64,000 nt of DNA, from contig NC_087249.1 of the NCBI RefSeq assembly GCF_037042905.1, forward strand, positions 35,057,901 to 35,121,900, in the 5' to 3' direction. Position numbers and translations under genes: made by a program. This stretch comes from Lytechinus pictus (taxonomy: Eukaryota; Echinodermata; Echinoidea; Temnopleuroida; Toxopneustidae). The notes beneath the pieces are model-generated. The model made no database searches and was not told the DNA's origin. It saw only the letters and a program-made list of their open reading frames with translations. Below, in pieces: positions 47,801 to 60,455 of the stretch. The stretch's first letter is position 1. Every line of letters starts with the position of its first letter.

Positions 47801-49691
47801 CTAGTTTCCGATGTAGTCAATTAACGCTGTGCCTTTGTTGGCTGTTCAACACCTATCCAATCAAACACGCGTTTCCAACGTTGTGACGTTGTTGGCTGTC
47901 CAACAAATCTCCAACACACTAGTTTCCAATGTTGTACCATTGTCTATTGTTCAACAACTTTTCAACGTTGCCAACGTTGTGCCAGTGTCAGTTGTTCAAC
48001 AACCTCCCATCTAACTAGTTTCCAGCTTTATCAACGTTGTGTCATTGTATACTATCAAACTAATCTCCAATCTACCAGTTTCCAACGTTGTGCCATCGTC
48101 GACTATCCAACAAATCTCCATCGAACTAGTTTTTAGCTTTGACAACGTTGTGCCATAGTTGGTTGTTCAACAACTTTCCATCGAACTGTAGAATTTATGT
48201 CTTTCAAAAGCATCATTATCTTTGTTGCACATAATAAAATGATTTTTTTTTTATAATTTACAAGATCTCCCCATTAACAATTCTCATCTCCCAGCTTTGG
48301 ATGACAAAGGTTTTTTTTTCTTACTTCTGAAGGAATATTCAATGCTAAAAGATGACCTATTTAAATGAAAACACAAATTTGAACAATTCAATTCAGTGTA
48401 GGGAAGACATGAGGGCGACGTGGGATTTCGCCCTCATGACAGCTGAAATAGCCCTTAAATGTGCAAAATTGAATGCTTTAGGGCAACCTACCTTTCTAAA
48501 GTTGCTGCAATATCTGCCCTATCAAAATTCAAGAAAATTAATATTCTACATTATATCAGAATAATGAGATATGCTTTCCGAGCATAATTACTCATTGGGA
48601 AAAAAGTAATTAAAGAAATACTCCCAAAACTCAGCCATCGCTCCAATGTGGCAAAAGTAGCCCCTTAGAATAAAAATGTATTGCTTCCCTGATTCAAGTA
48701 AATCAACATGTTGCTTTGTAAATGAATTTTGACAGAATAATTAAAAAATCATGGCAAAGATAATGCAAATGTTAAGAAGAGGCTGCTGATTAGCTAGAAG
48801 TCTGATCATCAATATATTCTCATCTGCCATTTTGGCGCAAGCCTTTTTTTGAACCCCTGACAAAAATGTTTCGTGTTCGCTCAAGCATGAACGAAACTTG
48901 TTTTTCTAAGGGCATTTGAAAGATAAGACTTAAGAGCATCTATTAACATAAAAAGATAGACATCATAGTTTCAAACAAAATTTTGATAGACTTTTCAAAA
49001 CTGTCCCGTTTTTATTGATACGCACTGTAGTTTCCAACGTTGCCAACCTTGTGTCATCGTCGACTATCCAACTAATCTCCAACCTACTAGTTTCCATCGT
49101 TGTGCCATTGTCGACTGTCCAACAACTCTCCAACTAACAAGTTTCCAACGTTGCCAACGTCGTGTCATTGTTGATTGTTCAACAACATTCCAGCGAACTA
49201 GTTTCAACGTTGCCAACGTTGTACCTTTGCTGGCTGTCAACAACTATCCAATCAAACGTGTCTCCAACGTTGTGACATTGTCGACTGTCCAACAACTCTC
49301 CAACTTACTAGTCTCCAACGTTGTGCCATTGTCGACCGTCCAACAAATCTCCAACAAACTAGTTTCCAACTTTGTCAACGTTGTGCCATTGTCGGTTGTT
49401 CAACAACTTTCCAGCGAACCAGTTTCCAACGTTGCCAACGTTGTGCCTTTGCTGGCTGTTCAACAACTATCCAATCAAACGTGTTTCCAACGTTGTGACA
49501 TTGTCGACTGTCCGATAACTCTCCAACTAACAAGTTTCCAACGTTGCCAACGTCGTGTCATTGTTGATTGTCCATCATCTTTCCATCAAACTAGTTTCCA
49601 ACGTCGATTCAACGTTAATCCATCAAGTTTTTCCAACGTCCAACTACTTTCAAGTTTCCAACGTGGAGCCAACGTTGGCTTGTTACCTGGG
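44807..49691. mobile_element. AACGTTGG-repeat DNA transposon (full length, in a LINE)
   Basis: Ends CCCATGTAACAATACAGCGT and, inverted, CCCAGGTAACAAGCCAACGT, flanked by TA (44805-44806, 49692-49693). Removing it with one TA restores the LINE frame APSYLNDL-ISLYQNERRGL, so boundaries and the 2-bp duplication are certain. Subterminal arrays of AACGTTG-containing units occupy 44813-45365 and 45800-45990 on the left, and 47500-49680 on the right. The core (about 46000-47440) is unlike any transposase I recognise. An ~840-bp insertion lies in the right array. Confidence 0.93.
48189..49028. mobile_element. Insertion in the right AACGTTGG array with a mariner-like end
   Basis: The array reads CATCGAAC at the left and TAGTTTCCAACGTTG at the right, halves of one unit (CATCGAACTAGTTTCCAACG). 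The right end inverted is CAGTGCGTATCAATAAAAAC, of the CAGTGCGTC type. The left end does not match, so it is truncated or eroded. Contains TTCGCTCAAGCATGAACG, a relative of the motif in 7781-9517. Confidence 0.65.
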
Positions 49692-49693
49692 TA

Positions 49694-50030
49694 ATTTCCC
49701 TGTACCAGAATGAAAGGCGTGGACTACGATCGGGTAATGATACCACTCTGTTGGCAAGACCAAGAACTGCTACCTCCTCAGGGGACCGATCGTTCGCTGC
49801 TGCCGCGCCACGCCTCTGGAACCAGCTCCCCCGCTGCATCCGTGAATCGTCATCTCTGGGAGCATTTCAGCGGTCACTAAAGACATTTCTTTTTTATAGT
49901 TAATTTACTTGTTATTTATGTATGTATGTATTTTTGTTTTCTTTCACAATTTTGATTTTTTCTCATTTTGTAAAGCGCTATGATACAATCATTGTGAAGA
50001 GCGATATATAACGGTATTGTATTGTAATGG
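49694..50030 (+). pseudogene. Non-LTR retrotransposon remnant, 3' piece
   Basis: Continues the LINE frame: SLYQNERRGLRSGNDTTLLA, then DRSFAAAAPRLWNQLP and SSLGAFQRSLKTFLFYS before a stop at about 49899. The 3' tail has GTAAAGCGCTATGATACAAT and ATTGTATTGTAAT, the usual form of CR1/L2-like LINE ends. Confidence 0.9.
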
Positions 50031-51371
50031 CGCCACTGCCTCTAACTTGAGTTTTTGTTAAGCAAATTACTTTCCCAGTTAGAGGTGAAAATACACAAAA
50101 CTATATAGCATCGTTGTGTTTAGTAATCTATAACCTTTCTATTGGTATATGATTTATCCATTTCTCTTTTCGCTTCGGTTGGGGTCTTAATATCAATTCG
50201 AGATACATTCAATCCCCCAAATTACATAATAAAAAGGAGGTTGAAAAAAGGCCTTGGTCATTGCACGTAATGCCCGTTACGCTCACACAAAGAGCATATT
50301 CTTAACGATCGTGCAAACATGTACAATTTAATTTCATGAAATTGATTGTACATGTAACTAAATGTTAAATAACAAATGTCTGATAAACCCACAAATAACT
50401 GCTCGAGTAGGCCTACTGCTATTAAAAAAAAATATGATGCTCTGAAAAGTAAAAATCTATTTCCCGTTAAGCTGGCTTTACTTGTATTATTTTTTGTTGT
50501 ATAAATCTTTTGAAAATACATAAAATGACTAACATTGCAACAGTAAGCATTCTACTAGCTATATATAGTTTTATAATGTAATTCACATGTAGATTACATA
50601 CAAAGACACTAAGTCTAGAACAATAAAAAGTATATCATTGAATCTGTGTTGGTTGAGTATATATAAAGCTATCCGTTACAATCTTCTAACTAGAAATATT
50701 CTATTCCAAGTTGCACAAGAAAATTGAAAATATGAGAGAGTTTGGATAAGTGCCTTGGTGCTGATACTATTCGAAAAGATTAGACTTATGTTTCACTTAT
50801 GATGATATATTTCTGAAATTTACTGGTAAGTTGTCCCACAGACATGACAGAGTAACTGCTGCCGCAGAGAAAGCTCACTCACCATAGGCTACTCGTATTT
50901 TACATTTTATTAGAAGAAGTCGTTCTGATGATCTCAGGCTACGAGCTGATGTAATAAGTCATGACAAGGTCTTGTAAATATTTTGGTGCCAAATGTAGAC
51001 AGTATTTGAAATTCGATACGCTTCCGGATTGGCTACCGATGTACCTTTTTAAGATTTGAAGAAATCCTTTAATCAGCTCGAAAAGTAGATAAGACATTTA
51101 CAATGCATGGGGTCATGTATGCCCCTTCAGTCTACAAACTTCATTGATCCATCTAAAAAAAAACTTTGCCATGTTTGTAGTTTGATTGATAGTTCTGATG
51201 TACAACATTAGTTGTAAATTCATGTCAAGACGAACCGTACTTCTATCGAATACACCGTACTTCAATACGTGACATTGAGCAGGGAAATAAAAAAAATTGA
51301 ACACTCAATACCACTAACGGTACGATACAACAAATATTTTTGGTCAAAAATTTTGTACTAATTATTGTCCA
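50031..51371. other. Non-coding, downstream of the lengsin-like exon
   Basis: AT-rich without recognised genes; probably includes the 3' UTR of the minus-strand lengsin-like gene. On the minus strand TTTATT/AATAAA-type words occur, but no single site stands out. Repeated at 60456-61796. Confidence 0.4.
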
Positions 51372-52565
51372 TTACATCACTTCAAAAAAATAATCATGCT
51401 CCCATTTATGCAGTTCGCCCCTTTCAACTGCCGCTCTCTCGAGCTCCATCTCGTTTCGCTTCCCCGCAATAAAACACTTGATGAATTCTTGCCCAAGGGA
51501 AGACACAATAACCTCATCATCCAGTAAGCAGTCTATCGCGTCCATCATGCTGTTTGGTAATTTTTGTGTCAGCGGTGGGACGTCTTCGTCCTTGTAGGCA
51601 TCTCCAACTACCCGCTCAGGTAGAGGTAACCTTCTGACGATACCGTCAATTCCAGCTGCTACTGTTGCAGCTAGGCTGATGTAGGGGTTGCATGCACTCG
51701 CTCCCATTCTGTTCTCGATATAGGTCCCTTTGGCACCTTGGACCCTGACGCGGAAGGCGCACGTTCGGTTGTCCATCCCCCACGTTGCGTTGCTTGGGGC
51801 AAAGCTGAAAGGTTTGTAACGTGTGAGACAGTTCACCGTCGGACCCATAAGAACTGCTAGTGCACATGCGTGAGCATGTAGACCTGCTACCCAATACTGG
51901 CCTAGCTTAGAGAGTTGGAATTGTTGAGACGGATCGTAGAGTAGGGGTGTTTCTCCGGAGACGTCCCAAAGAGAATGGCAAAAATGCGCTGATGAACCAC
52001 TTTTATCTGGCCAAGGTTTCGACATGAAACTTGCGATGTATCCATGTTTTTGTGCGATTTCCTTGATGCCAATCTTGTATGTGTGGGCGTTGTCTGCAGC
52101 ACGAATACCAAAGCTTGGACGGTAAACGATCTCAAACTGTCCTGTGGCCGATTCGCTACCGATGAACTCTAAATCCACACCAGCCGGAGGTAATCCTTCC
52201 AATACGTCTTGCGTGAAATCCTCAATTTTAAAGAGGCGCGATGTGGCATTTGCGTTGGTGGAATTATCGATTGGTCCTTGCGTCTTCTTATCGACCAAGT
52301 AGAACTCAAACTCATGGGCAGAAAAGAGTGAGTATCCCATCTCCTCCAGGCGTTCAAGTTGACGACGTGCAACAACCCTTGGGTACCCCTCACACACTTT
52401 CCCTTCATAGACGCCCTCTACGATAACCCGTGCTGTCTTCTTGCACCAAGGTAAGGTCTGAAAGGAAGCCAAGTCTGGAAAGCAAACTGCGTCTTCGTAG
52501 TGAATCTCCTCGCCGTATCCTGTACCACTGATGGGCTGGCCATGGGGATTGAAAGATAAATACCC
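51372..52565 (-). pseudogene. Lengsin/glutamine synthetase-like, 5'-truncated duplicate
   Basis: Identical to the 61797-63158 exon except one amino-acid change (Thr instead of Lys in TVNCLxRYKPF) and one or more silent changes. It starts abruptly at GYLSF, residue 50 of the intact copy, where the duplication junction (a T run on the plus strand) replaces the upstream coding sequence and splice acceptor. The first 49 residues of the beta-grasp domain, and any upstream exon, are missing. The catalytic domain is open with no stop. It can only be made from a new promoter or by initiation at an internal Met (Met at 52472), so it is treated as a broken copy. If the duplication is an assembly artefact, this copy does not exist. 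Confidence 0.85.
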
Positions 52566-54801
52566 TTTTTTTTTTTTTTTCCTACTATATAGTCTTATGT
52601 TTTTTTCCCGTCACACCTAGCGGATTACAATATCAGTTACACCATATGTGTATTTATATATTTTTTCATATACATTTCTTTTTTGGATATATTTATATAC
52701 ATATCACTTATAGATACATATTTACACTTACCTTCTTCTCTTAGTTTGTTTAATGCTTTATCATATATACTTATATGTCTTTTGCACATTATCAGTTGTT
52801 CCCCATTCTTTTTCTTTTTTTCCCCCACTCTTATGCACCAGTTTATTAAGCCTTTCTTTGTAACCTGTTTGACCCACCTCTCACTAATTCTCTTGTTTTT
52901 CATCCCATTATCACTGTTTTGTTCCAGATCCTGTTTGATGTTGCCTGCCTCATTATTTTAATCCCTCTTGGCTTGAGGTCTTTTACTGGCCTTACTTACA
53001 CTAACTTCCCTTTGTGTCTGCCTACTCCTTTTCTTTCATCCCCTTCACTAACCTGATTGGTCTTCTCTACTCACTAATGCCCATTTTGTCTCCTTGTTTC
53101 TAGTGTTGCTGTAGCTTGTTTGTGGTCTATATTATGGTTGTTCCACTTTATATGTTTGTCATTTTGCCTCCGACGAAGATTCTGCTAGGATCGAAAGCTT
53201 AGGCCCCTTTTTGACTTTCTAATATATATATATACATAATCACAATAGTCTGTAATTACAGACGCTTCTGACGAAGTCTCAATTAACAGACGAAAGCTAA
53301 AGCAAATAATGGTGTCCTGCGTCATCTGTTGAGTTGGCCTCGCCTCATCTCATTATGTTTAATATTCACAACTCAACAGCGATTGGTAGAAGTAAACTTA
53401 TCATCACACTATATATACATATATATATAACCAATTGATTTGCACCAATTTGATAGAATCTGATAAGCATAAGAATGATATTTTAGTGGTCTCTTAATTG
53501 CTTTGATCTGTGCCACTAGGATAGAATAATCAATATACGATCCACCTCACTACATATCCCGTTACTATGTGTGCATTTTCAGCTTACAAAAATCGCAATA
53601 GAATTTACGTTTTTTTTTGCTAAGATAGAAGTAATGATAAGATAATAGGAATTATTTTGTCTAATGGTTCTAGTTAAAGCATAAATATGATTTGCCCATT
53701 TAGCAATTAAACAACTTGGGTTATTCAATGATGCAATTGACAGTGTTTAAAGATATGATACTCTCAATTTGTAGGTATAAAATGTTACTGTCTTACAAAA
53801 GTATTTGCTCTGCTCAACTTTGTCTTGCTCATTACACTCTATAAAGAATTGAATTTAAATCTTATGTAAAGTTGTATTTTATTATCTAAATTTGACCTAA
53901 TATTTTCCTAACTCTAGGATTGCCATAAGCTGCAGAGCATTGCAACGCGATTTTCATTCCTATTCATCGCTTGCAAGCTCAATATTTTGCTTCAGAAAAC
54001 CTCAACTTAATAGGTCAAGAGGGTTTATATATATAAAAAAAAAAAAACGACTGCTTTCTTGATTTCCAAATAACAAATTCGTTTTTTGTACAATTCGCAG
54101 AACAAAAAAAAATGACAATAACAATATTTAGAGGATATTAATGGATAAGAATTTTAATGCAGATCGTGAAATGATGCTTTTTTCTAATTTGTTTGTGCGG
54201 AACTTATTTGACAAATGTTGCTATGTCAAATGTCTGAATCCAGATAGAGATGGAAAACGACATGCGGCAAATAAAACGTGACAAAACAAGTCCAAAGATG
54301 TAGGTTTCATCAATTTAAGCATGCAAGAAGTGCTCTACATTGGTGTCTAGAAAATTATAATGCTGAATCTATATATGAAGAGTTTGTTTGCAAAAGGGGT
54401 TAGATCCACTCTAGACCATTCCGAGAACTTGAAATCATGTTTTTGTTTTATCTCCCTGCAAATAGCCTTATGCGAAACTAAATTGTCATGATTTACTATA
54501 CCCTACCGCGTGAACATAAAATTGGGTATAAAAGATATCTACCTGTTGTCGTATCTTTTTTATAGATATTTTGTTAGAAAAATTACCATTATTTATTCAG
54601 TGAGGTGTCGTCTTCACGAGTCACTGCAAACAGTCCTTATTGCAGGTCCCTTTTTAAGTCAGTAGGAACTGCAATAATTTTTTTAGCTCGCCCTTCGCTC
54701 TCGATTTTGTGAAACAGGCAAAACAAAAATCGTGTTAACCGTTCCCATGACCTTTTGCCCCTATTTGCCCCCACCCCCGTCCCCCGTTTAAAAATCCTGG
54801 T

Positions 54802-55232
54802 GGTCATGTACAACCTTCCTCTTCAGTCAGAAGCCTGGGTGTTGTGATTGACTCCTCCCTGGAGATGAATCGCCACGTTTCATCCCTTTCAAGTTCGCTG
54901 CATTTTCATCTCTCAAATATAGCTCGTTTAAGGCCTTTCCTAAGCCAAGCTGCCTGTGAGCATGCTGTGAGAGCTTTGATCACATCAAGAATTGACTATG
55001 CAAACTCCCTGCTATGTGGTACATCTTCGGCTAACATCCAGCGACTTCAACGAGCTCAGAATCGTGCAGCCAAATTGGTATTCCTTGCCATGCAAGAAGC
55101 GTGATCATGCATGCCTCTCCCCTTCTACATCAATTACACTGGCTTCCTGTCCATAAGCGTGTCATATACAAAATCCTCACCATTGCCTACAAATGCATCC
55201 ATAATTGTGCTCCATCCTATCTTAATGACCTA
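54802..55232 (+). pseudogene. LINE RT remnant, 5' piece (second unit)
   Basis: Same as 44376-44806, including the frameshift, so the LINE decay and insertion predate the duplication. Confidence 0.9.
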
Positions 55233-58200
55233 CCCATGTAACAATACAGCGTTGGATCAACGTTGGGAAATTTTTTCCCAACGTTGCCTCAACGTTGGCA
55301 GGCCAACGTTGCATCATCGATAGAAGTGCACGCGCATACATCGTCAGACCAACAACATTTCCAACGTCAGTTCAACGTTGTCCAGCAACAATGTTTCAAC
55401 GTTGTCTGGCAACGTTGATCCAATGTTGGCTAAATAGTCAAATACAACATTGCTACAACGTTGGTAAGCAACGTTGCATCATCGATAGAAGTGCACGTCC
55501 ATACATCGTCAGACCAACAACATTTCCAACGTCAGTTCAACGTTGTCCACCATCAATGCTCCAACGTTGGTATAATGTCGGCTGAGTCATCAATAACAGC
55601 GTTGCTGCAACGTTGATGGGCAACGTTGAAGCAGCGATGGACGTGCACTTGCATACATCGTCAGTCCAACTATGTTTACAACGTTGGTTCAACGCTGTCC
55701 AGCAACAATGCTCCAACGTTGTCTGGCAACATTGTTACAACGTTTTCACAATGTTGCTCCAACATTGCTCCAACGTTATTCCAACGTATGGCAGTAATTA
55801 ACAAAACACTAATTGGTTTCAAGGTGAAGTCCACCATTACAACTCTACACTCTAATCTTTATCATCATATCTTATCCTATCCTAAAATCCTACATCCTAA
55901 TCCTATATCCTATTCCTATCATCCTACACCTATCCACTGTATCCTGTCATTGACTCCTATATATAGAGCAACTTTGCTATACTTGGCAGAATACAAATAA
56001 TATCATTTTCCACACTTAACCTTGAATATTTCACTAAGAATAATATCTTTTGATTATAAATGATATGATAATGGAGCCACATACTTTTCTGAAACTTTTC
56101 ATGGCGGAAATATTGAATAAACATAAATACTCTAATTATTATAGCAATATTACCTAAAATTTTGGTCATTTACTGATGTAATGAATATTCATGAGTGCAT
56201 AATCATTGTCCAGATGAGGCAGGTATGGCAGCGTTGGTCTAACGTTGGGTGACGTTGATCCAACGTTGGTATAATGTTGGTCCAATGTTGATGGAAAGTT
56301 TATTCAACTTTAGTCCAATGTTAGTCCAACGTTGGCGTAAACGTTGATTCAATGTTTGTCTAATATCGGTTAAATGTTGTTGTAACGTTGATTCTTTGTT
56401 GGTCTAATTTTAAACAAATCCAACGATGCGCCATCTCCATCAAACAGTTTTCAACACTGTGCCATCATCATCTGTAACCTGTTCATGATTCTATCAAAAA
56501 AAATTACAACTATTATTACAGCTATTCATTTCTTTTCATTCTTTCTGTTACAAGTCTCTTCACATAATTAAGAGGAATCAAGAGAATTATGTGTGATATT
56601 TATTGAGGCCTTTGTAGCATTCAAACTTTTTTGACATCCTCTTTTTCTCAAACAAGACTAATACCAAAAAACATATGCATATGTAATAAGAATTAAGATG
56701 TATTACATTTTCTTGCGAGTTGCAATCTCTGTTTCTGTCTACAATTGTTTAATGACTCGGTATGCAATGCCAATTGCAACGTCAGTAATCATCACAAAAA
56801 CTCACATGTGTAATTGCAGTCTCTCAGTATTTACAAAATCTAAAAAGGAGGTCGCGTAACTTGGCCTCACTCAGAGTAACGTAGCTACTGCCTACTGTAA
56901 CTAAAGAGTGCCTCTTTTTGATTAAGATAGAAGTCAACTGATATCTCAATATGCATGGCCATGGGTTACAGTACACCAACACCAGATTTCAACACTGTAC
57001 TTGAAAATCATCCAATGACTGTTGCCTTGCCCTTGGTATCGCATACTCGTTCCCACTCACACGTATTGCGAGGTTAGTATTAGTCACTCACACAAGCTAA
57101 TTACGAGGTTAGTTAGTATGTTATACTGTGCAGTGACTGGTGTTAAGTACTACTTTACTACTACTTACACGAATATACTGGCGTCGGACTGTATTCGCAC
57201 AGAAGCTGACTCCGGAATCTTTCGGAGGGGATCAATGGTTGCAGTTACCGATTATCTGCAAGTGCAAAAAAAAATCCACTGTAGATTGTAGGTCCTAAAT
57301 ATGCAGCTTATAAGTACTGTTCCAGATCACTAGATATTCTGGAATTTAATTGTCTATATCCACTATCCAGTCCAAATTCTGCCAGATTCTTCAAGTTCAA
57401 AATTTAAGGAAGCAGACTACACAGACATGACAGGAGTCCGACGTCGCGACTAATTCTGCGCATCAGAATAGTATGGTATTTTTAAATAGGCACATTTGAT
57501 GCTTGTATTTCCTTCTTCAATTTCTTCTAGTTATGTGACGGTAGGCCTATGCCATATCTCGTACTTACTGTGAAAGGCCTAGCCAGCTGCAAAGGACGAG
57601 GGCGTTTCTGGAAATTCTGGTCTTGAACTACATTTTTTTTTCTCCTTTATTTTCTATATTAATCGATACATTTGCATCCCCCGGTGCCGATGCAGCCTCT
57701 CTATTCTACCCCATCTTTATTTTTGTTTTCCCCTTAGACTTAGTTTTAGTTCCTCTTTCCCTTCCCATTATTTTCCTTCTCTCTTGATTTCTTTTCCCCT
57801 TATTGCTGGGGGATACCAATGGTGACATGGATAGACAAGCAAACTTACTTGATCGACCCCCCCCTTGGCCCCATTGGAAATTATGCGAGTAGTCGTCTGT
57901 ATATCATTATCAATTCTCCAATGAACCAGTTTCTAACGTTCTCAACACTGTGTATATGCCGGGATATTATGTTGACTGTCAAACAAATATCCAACAAACT
58001 ATAGTTTCCAACATTGTGTCAATGTTAACTGTCAACAACTGTCCAATAATAAACTATTCCAATTACGCTGTCCACGTTGTGCCATTGTCCGTTGTTCAAC
58101 AACTCTCCATCAAACTAGTTTCCAACTTTGTCAACGTTGTGCCATTGTCGACTGTCCAACAAATCTCCAAGAAAATAGTTTCCAACGTTGTTCCTTTGTC

Positions 58201-60116
58201 GGTTGTTCAGCAACTCTCCATCGAACTAGTTTCCGATGTAGTCAATTAACGCTGTGCCTTTGTTGGCTGTTCAACACCTATCCAATCAAACACGCGTTTC
58301 CAACGTTGTGACGTTGTTGGCTGTCCAACAAATCTCCAACACACTAGTTTCCAATGTTGTACCATTGTCTATTGTTCAACAACTTTTCAACGTTGCCAAC
58401 GTTGTGCCAGTGTCAGTTGTTCAACAACCTCCCATCTAACTAGTTTCCAGCTTTATCAACGTTGTGTCATTGTATACTATCAAACTAATCTCCAATCTAC
58501 CAGTTTCCAACGTTGTGCCATCGTCGACTATCCAACAAATCTCCATCGAACTAGTTTTTAGCTTTGACAACGTTGTGCCATAGTTGGTTGTTCAACAACT
58601 TTCCATCGAACTGTAGAATTTATGTCTTTCAAAAGCATCATTATCTTTGTTGCACATAATAAAATGATTTTTTTTTTATAATTTACAAGATCTCCCCATT
58701 AACAATTCTCATCTCCCAGCTTTGGATGACAAAGGTTTTTTTTTCTTACTTCTGAAGGAATATTCAATGCTAAAAGATGACCTATTTAAATGAAAACACA
58801 AATTTGAACAATTCAATTCAGTGTAGGGAAGACATGAGGGCGACGTGGGATTTCGCCCTCATGACAGCTGAAATAGCCCTTAAATGTGCAAAATTGAATG
58901 CTTTAGGGCAACCTACCTTTCTAAAGTTGCTGCAATATCTGCCCTATCAAAATTCAAGAAAATTAATATTCTACATTATATCAGAATAATGAGATATGCT
59001 TTCCGAGCATAATTACTCATTGGGAAAAAAGTAATTAAAGAAATACTCCCAAAACTCAGCCATCGCTCCAATGTGGCAAAAGTAGCCCCTTAGAATAAAA
59101 ATGTATTGCTTCCCTGATTCAAGTAAATCAACATGTTGCTTTGTAAATGAATTTTGACAGAATAATTAAAAAATCATGGCAAAGATAATGCAAATGTTAA
59201 GAAGAGGCTGCTGATTAGCTAGAAGTCTGATCATCAATATATTCTCATCTGCCATTTTGGCGCAAGCCTTTTTTTGAACCCCTGACAAAAATGTTTCGTG
59301 TTCGCTCAAGCATGAACGAAACTTGTTTTTCTAAGGGCATTTGAAAGATAAGACTTAAGAGCATCTATTAACATAAAAAGATAGACATCATAGTTTCAAA
59401 CAAAATTTTGATAGACTTTTCAAAACTGTCCCGTTTTTATTGATACGCACTGTAGTTTCCAACGTTGCCAACCTTGTGTCATCGTCGACTATCCAACTAA
59501 TCTCCAACCTACTAGTTTCCATCGTTGTGCCATTGTCGACTGTCCAACAACTCTCCAACTAACAAGTTTCCAACGTTGCCAACGTCGTGTCATTGTTGAT
59601 TGTTCAACAACATTCCAGCGAACTAGTTTCAACGTTGCCAACGTTGTACCTTTGCTGGCTGTCAACAACTATCCAATCAAACGTGTCTCCAACGTTGTGA
59701 CATTGTCGACTGTCCAACAACTCTCCAACTTACTAGTCTCCAACGTTGTGCCATTGTCGACCGTCCAACAAATCTCCAACAAACTAGTTTCCAACTTTGT
59801 CAACGTTGTGCCATTGTCGGTTGTTCAACAACTTTCCAGCGAACCAGTTTCCAACGTTGCCAACGTTGTGCCTTTGCTGGCTGTTCAACAACTATCCAAT
59901 CAAACGTGTTTCCAACGTTGTGACATTGTCGACTGTCCGATAACTCTCCAACTAACAAGTTTCCAACGTTGCCAACGTCGTGTCATTGTTGATTGTCCAT
60001 CATCTTTCCATCAAACTAGTTTCCAACGTCGATTCAACGTTAATCCATCAAGTTTTTCCAACGTCCAACTACTTTCAAGTTTCCAACGTGGAGCCAACGT
60101 TGGCTTGTTACCTGGG
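55233..60116. mobile_element. AACGTTGG-repeat DNA transposon (second unit)
   Basis: Same element and ends as 44807-49691, with TA at 55231-55232 and 60117-60118 and the same nested insertion (about 58614-59453). Confidence 0.92.
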
Positions 60117-60118
60117 TA

Positions 60119-60455
60119 ATTTCCCTGTACCAGAATGAAAGGCGTGGACTACGATCGGGTAATGATACCACTCTGTTGGCAAGACCAAGAACTGCTACCT
60201 CCTCAGGGGACCGATCGTTCGCTGCTGCCGCGCCACGCCTCTGGAACCAGCTCCCCCGCTGCATCCGTGAATCGTCATCTCTGGGAGCATTTCAGCGGTC
60301 ACTAAAGACATTTCTTTTTTATAGTTAATTTACTTGTTATTTATGTATGTATGTATTTTTGTTTTCTTTCACAATTTTGATTTTTTCTCATTTTGTAAAG
60401 CGCTATGATACAATCATTGTGAAGAGCGATATATAACGGTATTGTATTGTAATGG
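60119..60455 (+). pseudogene. LINE remnant, 3' piece (second unit)
   Basis: Same as 49694-50030. Confidence 0.9.

Larger units (their letters stand above)
42139..52565. repeat. 10.4 kb direct repeat, copy 1
   Basis: Everything from the T run at 42139 to ...GATAAATACCC at 52565 recurs from 52566 to 62990 at an offset of 10,425-10,426 bp. By eye about eight substitutions and a few homopolymer length changes separate the copies (for example near 43757, 45859, 50391, 50747, 51829, 52501). Left flank: CAGGG then T16; junction: ACCC then T15. Confidence 0.97.

Noticed and set aside
47525..49694. Open frames with repeated VVPLSVVQQLSNXLVSN, up to 228 codons (also 38251-40507 and 57950-60119)
   Set aside because: They are translations of the AACGTTGG tandem units. 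The pattern appears in more than one frame and on both strands, and unit-length indels break it; there is no protein-level constraint to see.
51372..52472. Independent intact 366-residue glutamine synthetase gene
   Set aside because: It begins at an internal Met of a truncated duplicate; the N-terminal domain is cut by the duplication junction.
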